From positions 1,223,090-1,287,089 of the forward strand of contig JAREIK010001333.1 of assembly GCA_029783825.1 (NCBI GenBank): 64,000 nt of DNA, given 5' to 3'. This document shows, piece after piece, positions 56,586 to 64,000 of this stretch. Source of the stretch: Sapria himalayana (Eukaryota; Streptophyta; Magnoliopsida; Malpighiales; Rafflesiaceae). Under the pieces are notes generated by a model that searched no databases, was not told the origin of the DNA, and saw nothing but the letters and a program-made list of their open reading frames with translations. The first letter of the stretch is position 1. The number at the start of each line of letters is the position of its first letter. The position numbers were made by a program, and so were the translations under genes.

Positions 56586-57499
56586 ATTGCTAGTATGAGT
56601 TTATGGTATTGATCTTGAGTACTTTTCCCATGTGTTTTATTAATTTTTAATTTTTTTTTAAATATTAGTGAACAAAAATTTATTTATTATGGCTATTAAT
56701 TATGTTTTTTTTTAATTTGTTTTTTGATTCATTGTTTAAAAAATTATTGTAAACAATGTGATTTTTTTTCTATCCATCAAACTACTTCTCAGTGATAATT
56801 CTTTAAAAAAAAAAATGTTAATTGCAAGAGTGAAGTTTAAAAATAGGATATGTTTAAAATATTTCTCAGTTGAGTCTTCTCTAAAAATAAATATTAACTA
56901 ATAATTAATGAACATTTAAAATATTTTTTTTACTATTTTTATTTAAATATTGTATACTTTTTTAGAAAATTAGAATATATCTTTTAATCATCTCTAGATT
57001 TTAAAGTTAGAATCACTTCTCCTTTGTCAAAAAACATCAATGCATGAGCATGAATATTTTTATACATAAACACACACACACACACACAATGAATACATAC
57101 ATACATACATATATATATATATAAGGCCAGACTTTAAAAAAAATTGAATTCTTAAAATCCAAATTTTTAGGGTGATATTGTTGCACAATTTTTCTAAACT
57201 TTTTCTTTCGAATTCGACTAATTAGAAGAGAGCATATGATACATTTTCAAAAAAAAAATGTAATGGTATTAGAGAAAATAAGTCATGTAATATAATAATA
57301 TATTTGTGAGAGATGTATATATAGGCATATATATATATAATGGGACATTCATTTGTTAAATCAAATATATTAATATATTTACAAAAATATACTTAATAAT
57401 TAAAGAAATTATGTTCGATGAGTCGTAGACCAGTACATATTACATTTAGACAAAAATATTTGTTATCATACTAAGACACGATCTTTAAAATATAAAATC
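56586..57499. other. AT-rich intergenic DNA with microsatellite at 57070-57124
   Basis: The microsatellite is (AC)n followed by (CATA)n and (TA)n. No gene recognised. Confidence 0.6.
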
Positions 57500-58990
57500 A
57501 TAAATTTCATTAGCTTTATACTATACTATTATTTATTGAGGGTATTTAAAACAAAAAATTAAAGAAATTTTATGTTTTTGCTTATTGAGAGTACTCAAAG
57601 TGTAAGTTGTCACAATAAGATTTGACTATCATATAAGAGTTGTATTTGTATGTGTTTTCTTATTGAGTATATTTTTATTTTTCAATGTTCTTGAATTTTT
57701 GCCTGCACAATGCACACATCTTCTGGAAGAGAAAAATAGACACAATAATTGTGCAACATTACTATGCACACTTACTGCACACAATTTGTGCAAAGTTGAT
57801 AAACATCGATAATCATTGTGTCTATATCATGGAAAAAGGGTCAGAGAGGTGCACCAATGATGTGATGGTAAAGCATTTTGGGTGCAACGGAGGTGCTTGA
57901 AAAATAGTTTCTGAACACCAATTTGAACTTTTAATATCATGATTTTATCTTTCAACTTTAGTATTTTAGGTATTTTGTATCTTTTGGGTGTCCTGAAAAA
58001 TCTATTTGCTATAGAATTTGATTGTCCCAATGAATTAAAGTTGTAGGTCAATTTTAGTTTTTTTTTTTTTTTTGTTATTTCTCCATAGATAGAGTTTTGG
58101 ATAAATCCTCAAATTTGTATTATTGTTCATTTGGAGGATAAATTTATCAGATTTCAATATTTTCTCCATAAGCCCTAAGTTCAATTGACTAATTGAGTTT
58201 GGAGAGTTTCATTATAGTGCACATATTGCAGCAGGTTAAGTTACACTAGAGAAATTTTTGTGGATTGTCTCTTTAGAAAAGACAATGAGTGCCACACAAA
58301 GACAGACTAATTATCAGACATGTTCATGAATTCTCATAGAATTCATCCATTATGATACTTACTAGAAAGAATTATACAAAACTTCTTTTTAAGCTTACAG
58401 CAAATACTCATCATTTCTTAGATATTATTGATTTATTTGCTCGTATTTGTTATTCATACATTATCTATACAAAAGTTAATACTCACTTCACATATAATCA
58501 TCAATTATGTGAAATGACATTATTGTAGTAGTGTACATAATATCAGTGTACATCTAAGATGATTTTTTATTCCTTGAACAATGCTCATCCTCAAAGTTCA
58601 ACCATTTCTTTGTGTTTCAATAATCTTATTGTAAAAATGATAAATCATTTAAAACCTTTGGATATAATACTCTCTAGGTTGATTTCTTATTTCTTTGTCA
58701 TTTTATACTTATTCCTAGCTATCATATAAATATATTTGATGTGATTTTTTTTTTCAAATAACTTAATTTTTATTTTATTTTATCATCTACAGATATTTAT
58801 TTGCTTGATTAGAAACTCAAAAAAACTTAATTATGGATTAAACAAAATTATTTATATCTTTTTATCATACGATAGTGTTTTTTCCTTGATGTCTGAGTGT
58901 ATTATATGTTTTGCTTATTTGTTTTCAACTTGATTATTCATTATTAGGCAAATTAAGAATGTTATGTCTTAGTTTTTTTTGTCACCTACC
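57500..58990 (+). repeat. Large interspersed repeat, direct copy with internal insertion
   Basis: The inverted partner of 50240-51340. Contains an additional block at about 58250-58680 ('ggattgtctctttagaaaagacaatgag...') related in diverged form to retrotransposon leader DNA at 16630 and 21470. A phrase near 57583 (gagagtactcaaagtgtaagttgtc) resembles the copia LTR phrases at 16020, 18125 and 40320. Confidence 0.6.
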
Positions 58991-59360
58991 CTCATACCCC
59001 CCAAACTCAACTCATACATTCTATTGGCCCACATATAAGCCAACTTAGTCATCCATTGAATATGATACTATTTAGGTTAATTATTAATTTCTTTATCATT
59101 TTATGCTTATTTTTGATTATCATGTAAAAATTATTTTTTGTGGGTTTTCTTTCTCAACCACAAAATTTTTACTTTATTTTGATTTCTACTTATATTTATT
59201 TGTAGGTATAGAAACTTTTCTCAACCACAAAAAGTCACAAAAAACTTTTTTTTTTGTGAGTATATTAGATGCTTTACTTATTTATTCTCACCTTGATCAT
59301 TTACTATCAGCCAAATTAAGAATATTATGTCTCAGTTATTTTAGTCCCCTGCTCTTCTCT
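58660..59360. repeat. Tandem duplication of about 390 bp
   Basis: 58665-58990 ('ttggatataatactctctaggttgatt...' to '...aaattaagaatgttatgtctta') is repeated in diverged form at 59053-59345 ('ttgaatatgatactatttaggttaatt...' to '...aaattaagaatattatgtctca'). Confidence 0.7.
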
Positions 59361-60419
59361 ACCCTAAACTCAACTCATACCATTCGTTGGACCATATATA
59401 AGCAACTTAATCATTCATCACTAATCAAGTTGATAATATTATGTCCTTGTTTTTTTATTATGATAGACATGTAGCAAGACATAAATCTCAAATTCAATAT
59501 TTCACGAGTAGACAAAATATATAAAGATAAATTACTTCATTCTCATAGAAAAATTCAAGATAAGACCATTACTATAACATATATTCATATAGTATAGTAG
59601 CTAACAAACATCTTCGTAAATATCTTGAATAGATCTCAACAACATTCATTTCTTCAAAGCTTGATGTTTTGAACTAGTATGTATACATGTGTGTGTGTGT
59701 GTGTGTGTGTGATAGATACTTATTTCAATACTTTAATGTGATTTTTTGTTATGAATTTATTAGGTTATGGATTATTTCATAGTTACATAAAATTGAGACT
59801 AGTATTTTAGCTACTAGTGAAAAATACATGGTATGAGTGAGGGATATGTAAGCCACAAAACACACTCATACATATGATAAAAAGAGAGCGATGGCCATTC
59901 CAACCATATCTCAAAGAAAAATCTATGTGCAAAAACCTAAAATTGAGGTATATTTAATCTTTATAAGTATGATACTTATGAAGCCGAAAATACGAATATT
60001 TTTATAATCCAATCCATTATGCATGTCTAATTTTCTGGTCTAGAGGTTTGAACTTAATCCTTGAAGTCTAGCTCATGTGATTTGTGTTGGCTACAAAACA
60101 AACAAACTAAAAAATGCAATACAAGTTGACTAATAATTTTATGATTAATTGATAATAATGTTTTCATAAGAATAATTATGTCAACTCAAGTTGACTAATC
60201 AAACTATCAAAAACTTATTGTGACTTAGTAAGAGTACAAAAACTATTATTAAATTGATATGATTCCAAATTTTCATTTAGTGATGATTTATAGTCTAATA
60301 TAGCTCCATAAGTATATGGGTTATACAATTAATAAAATAAATGTAATTCTAGTTATCGATCTCACCATAATTTTGTAAATAGATAATTTGATCAATCAAT
60401 AGTGAACCAACTAATGCTC
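59361..60419. other. AT-rich intergenic DNA with (GT)n at about 59690-59711
   Basis: No gene recognised. Includes the GT microsatellite and AT-rich sequence. Confidence 0.5.
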
Positions 60420-61340
60420 AAGTTGAATAAATAAACTTGATCTTCAAAATGATACTTAGATAATAGGGTTGGCTCATGTCCTTATGCGTGATGATGTTTC
60501 TTTAGTATTTGATCAATGTCATATTTGGTTGCTGGACTAATGGTAGATTAATGTGAACATCTCTAAGTGCCCTTTTCTCATATAAGGTGACCATCATCCT
60601 TTGTCTGTCACTACTAGTGACAAACCACTTATAGTTATCCTATCAATTTTTCAACATCAAAGTGGCATGTTATTTTGTGCAAAAGTCATTTATATATATA
60701 TATACCTTTTAGATAATATATCAACTGTCCTTGATGATTGTTTCGAATATATAATTTTATTATCAAACCTATAATTATCTTATAGATATGAAATAATGTG
60801 GTACTAAATATATTTGTACTTTCAGCTTTGTTAACACCATACTCATGATAATTAACATACATCTTTCTAATAATCTCACTTATAGAAGTCATACAAGAAG
60901 GAAAAGTTTTTATGTCTATCTCTCCCATGCATGTGTCTCTTGACATCACTATCACCATCCACCATAACAAGCACATGACTCCCAAACTATGATGAAACTT
61001 CTATGTTAGATGTTATGTATAATCTCTATAATACTTGAATGTTAGTTCTTCTAGAAAATACATAATAGATTGGTCTTGAATATATTTGTAGTTTTGATTT
61101 CATTAGTACCATACTTATAAAAATTAAATTTATCTCAACTTATATTATTTACATGTTTGTTTATCTCACGCATTAAGATTTAAAGAGCTATCAATTCTTT
61201 TTTACATATCATGTGAGTATATCTCATTACTTACTTGTTAGTATTTACCATAATTGATATGCATAAACCTACATATTCATGAAAACTCTAAGTTTTGATT
61301 CTAATTTGCATCTATATCCATCAACATTTAGACACAAATA
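60420..61340. repeat. Interspersed repeat, copy 2 (uninterrupted)
   Basis: Same-orientation partner of the interrupted repeat at 27180-29160; shows the state without the nested hAT-type insertions. Confidence 0.55.
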
Positions 61341-61799
61341 TAAATACAAACACAAACTCATAAATTTGTTAATTCATCACAACACAATACATTCATTAAC
61401 CCTATATATCTATTTAGCTGGAGATTTTAGAGAAAATTATGTGATATATGTAAAGAGATAGCTTATGGATTTGAGGGTTCCCATTTAATGCCTAAATAAA
61501 ATTTTTAAGTATATATTCATAATTCTAATCGAAGATTGCATGCTTTCACTTTGGATTTACCCTAAATGAGGGTCATAATTATATCACATAGGGTTCTTGG
61601 TGTCATTGTTTCATGTTTTCTATAATTCTCTCTCATTTTGTTTATTTAAGTATCACTTTTATACTTTGCGGGTCTATGTGATATTTGAAGTTATAAGTTA
61701 TGATATTTATATTCAAGGTAGTGATTTTATCATCTCTTTGAATCTTCTTTTGAGTATTGATGTTGCGACATTAAGATTGATCACAACTAATACCCTTAC
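61341..61799. other. AT-rich intergenic DNA, nothing recognised
   Basis: Two short open frames (61279-61461, 61597-61824) lack any recognisable domain. Confidence 0.4.
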
Positions 61800-62330
61800 T
61801 CATTATAACCCAAAGTTACGGTGATTATATTGGCAATGACTTTAGTCTTAGTTTTTTGAGCAAAAATTTATAGTGATAGGAATGCCATAACTGAGATAAT
61901 TGCTCTCTGTACCATAAAAGCGTGGTGTTATAATTTAAATTTGGCTTTGGTCCTGGCTTATTAAGCAAAATGTTGTGGTAATGAGATTGATATGGCTGAA
62001 ATAATTACTCTCTATAACATAAAGTTACAGTGCTAGAATTGGCCATGACTTTGATATTTTTTCTGAGCTACAAAGTAGTGCATTTGAAAATGTCATGACT
62101 AGAGTAAGCACTCTTAAGTGTTATCTCTATAAATTGTCATGACTATGTGTACCAATGAGATACTTGGCTTTGGCTATCATTATGAAAAAAATTATCACAA
62201 CCAATGAGTGTTTTAGAGATAGTGTGGGCACAACTCGATGGTAGAGTTATGACATATAAAGAATGCCATAACTATTTTTTTTGTACAGTCATAGTAAATA
62301 AATGATAATGAAACTACTTAAGAAATATTG
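61800..62330. repeat. Diverged tandem array, about 105-bp unit
   Basis: The pattern 'accataaagttac-gtg-tataatt---ggc--tgactttg-tc' recurs near 61805, 61910 and 62017, with weaker echoes to 62270 ('gtcatgact', 'aatgccataact'). Confidence 0.6.
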
Positions 62331-62722
62331 TGGAAGGTATACTTCTCTTCCCTTGAAGTATTTGCTCCACTGAGTCTACCAACTCTACTAACTTTTACTA
62401 TAATTTCACTAATATTCATTAAATTCTCTAAAAATAATAAATTTGTGAAACTTTTCTAACAAATACTAGAATACATGGACACACAACGAGATAAATTGTC
62501 AAATATTCAAAATATTAGGTATGTGGAGTGCCGAACAATCTTCTCTAGCAATGTCTTCACACCCCTAATTACTCACATGACTGACATAGCTAGCACTCTT
62601 TGGAAAGAGTGCTAGCAACCCCTTTAGCCCTATCTCTCTTGCTATGTTTTGTTTGGAGTTTCTTTTACTCGAGACAATCAATCTTGAAGTGTCATACTTG
62701 GGTATAATAATAATAATTCACC
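62331..62722. other. AT-rich intergenic DNA upstream of a small ORF
   Basis: Contains a short hairpin (tagcactctttggaaagagtgcta, 62590-62613). No TATA box can be assigned with confidence; 'gggtataataataata' lies only about 20 bp before the ATG at 62723. Confidence 0.4.
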
Positions 62723-62992
62723 ATGAATTTGATTATGAATTTCTCCTTGAAACAACTCTTACTTCTCTCTTCTAGTATGAGTTTCAAACTCATTCTACAT
62801 CTCCTCTCAATTTTCTTAGTAACAAAGATATTTGGAAAAGATCCCTTTTTACTCCATCTTGCAACCTCACTTACTAAGCTTTTAAGTAATGATAACCATA
62901 GTAAGGATACTATACGAAGCCAAAGTACTCGGGGAGATTATGATTATCCCCCAACTCTTGAGAAATGTGTTGTGAAGCAGAGATGCCAGTAG
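62723..62992 (+). CDS. Unrecognised 89-residue ORF with signal-peptide-like start (weak candidate)
   Basis: ATG to TAG, uninterrupted. The first about 38 residues are strongly hydrophobic with a second Met (SFKLILHLLSIFLVTKIFG), as in a signal peptide. The remainder is hydrophilic and contains KDTIRSQSTRGDYDYPP and a short tail with two Cys (EKCVVKQRC). An acidic-Tyr (DY) motif occurs in several classes of sulfated plant peptide hormones, but none of their conserved C-terminal signatures is present. It could equally be a chance open frame in intergenic DNA. No homologue is recognised. Confidence 0.2.
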   Translation: MNLIMNFSLKQLLLLSSSMSFKLILHLLSIFLVTKIFGKDPFLLHLATSLTKLLSNDNHSKDTIRSQSTRGDYDYPPTLEKCVVKQRCQ

Positions 62993-63710
62993 CTCATATT
63001 AAGTAAGTAGCCATTTAAGGCTTGGAAACTAAGGATTGGAAACTACTCAAGTGAGCAGCCATATTAAGTAATCAAATTTGTCATGATAATCTTTATAGGT
63101 TGGGATAAAGAGTGTTTTATTCTTCTATATAGTTTTATTTATCTATATTTTATTCTTCTATATATTTTTCTCATACACCGATTTCAACTTTTTCTAGTAT
63201 TTCATCTATCTTTGTAGTGAAAGAAGTGTGAAGGAAAGTTATTTTTCCAATCTACTATCATATTATGGCAGGAGACTTGCAGTATAATTTTTTTTTTTTA
63301 CTTTTGGTCATCTATGCTTTTAAGGCTGGGATCATCGTTAGTTAGTTCAAATAAGTCTCTCATCATTAAAAGATCCATCACCTTTATTTTTCCAGTTGAT
63401 TAGTTGGATAGTTCCAACCTAATAATTTCGAGTGAATTATTTTATTCGTTCATCTTAAATAAAAATAATCTAGTCTGCTTGCAAAATAAAAATGCCAAAA
63501 TTATTTTTTGCTTTTAATACCACTTATTGGTGTCTACCAAGAAGGAACCTACAAACTAAAAATGATTTCATAATAAATTTCTAATCCAACGAAGTTAATA
63601 AATTTGATATTATAATTTAAAATTTTAATTTTGTCCATTTTAAAAATTTACCAAAATAGCAATACCAAACAATATTTTGGGTTTCACAAATTTTCTATTT
63701 GAAATACACT
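62993..63710. other. AT-rich DNA with small direct repeats
   Basis: Local duplications such as 'gagtagccat...aggaaactac' (63010-63070) and 'ttttattcttctatata' (63117 and 63150). No gene recognised. Confidence 0.5.
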
Positions 63711-63763
63711 TACACACACACACACACACAAAGATATCAAAACTATCTAAATCTCTCTCTTTA

Positions 63764-63804
<41 letters not shown>

Positions 63805-63880
63805 GATATCAAAACTATCTAAATCTCTCTCTCTCTCTCTCTCTCTCCACACACACACACACACACAAAACACACACACA
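63711..63880. repeat. Compound (CA)n/(CT)n microsatellite with a duplicated spacer
   Basis: CA runs at about 63712-63730, 63764-63801 and 63848-63880 alternate with CT runs. A 28-bp spacer beginning gatatcaaaactatctaaat occurs at 63733 and again at 63805. Confidence 0.95.
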
Positions 63881-64000
63881 TATCAAACCTTAAATTTACA
63901 ACTATAAGCATCAATACTAATTATATTCCATCCAAAACTAGCAAAATATATAAGAATCCACAATCAAATATTCTGCCTCCAACATAGTAGAATATTCAAT

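Noticed and set aside
63640..63907. Threonine/histidine-rich and cysteine/valine-rich frames
   Set aside because: Translations of CA/CT microsatellites.

Overview
The window looks like plant nuclear DNA, very probably from a flowering plant with a large, repeat-rich and AT-rich genome. I suspect a monocot such as a palm, but the sequence alone does not prove it. The evidence is spliced GT-AG genes for plant families, plant-type hAT and Ty1/copia elements with a tRNA-iMet primer-binding site, and many microsatellites. There is no operon structure, rRNA, tRNA or CRISPR array.

Two host genes are supported, both on the + strand. (1) A homologue of the WD40 protein TCAB1/WRAP53 (telomerase Cajal body protein) occupies about 9.76-53.06 kb. 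Eleven exons holding under 1 kb of coding sequence are spread over 43 kb, and the N-terminal exons must lie upstream of the window. Introns of about 15.5, 18.9 and 7.1 kb are filled with transposons. (2) A small intact F-box gene of the stress-induced FBS1 family lies at 54.4-55.16 kb. It has a TATA box, and the upstream region has a G-box/ABRE and a DRE core. A broken Myb/SANT-like gene fragment sits at the left edge.

The rest is mobile DNA and its debris. The outstanding item is a structurally complete hAT transposon (11100-14677) with matching terminal repeats, a perfect 8-bp target duplication (ATAATACA) and an uninterrupted 707-codon transposase. Three other hAT-type families occur as non-autonomous or dead copies. 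One is a four-copy family with ends CTRTGTTGCACGG, 8-bp duplications and striking CACGTG-centred palindromes (8063, 27698, 34036, 45278). One is a three-copy, roughly 200-bp MITE rich in CGATATATC (7570, 42482, 49154). One is a roughly 430-bp MITE present as an inverted pair (43669, 51456). A degenerate RICESLEEPER-like transposase is at 36.6-38.5 kb.

Ty1/copia DNA includes a tandem LTR-internal-LTR-internal array (29267-36048), into which one palindrome element has inserted, and at least four older relics. The right end (56.3-64 kb) is intergenic, with diverged repeats, microsatellites and one weak candidate for a small secreted-peptide ORF.

Two arrangements deserve attention. Two unrelated MITE families each lie in opposite orientation on either side of TCAB1-like exons 4-6, a geometry that can pair introns. 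A larger inverted repeat (50.2-51.3 and 57.5-59.0 kb) brackets the 3' end of that gene and the whole F-box gene.
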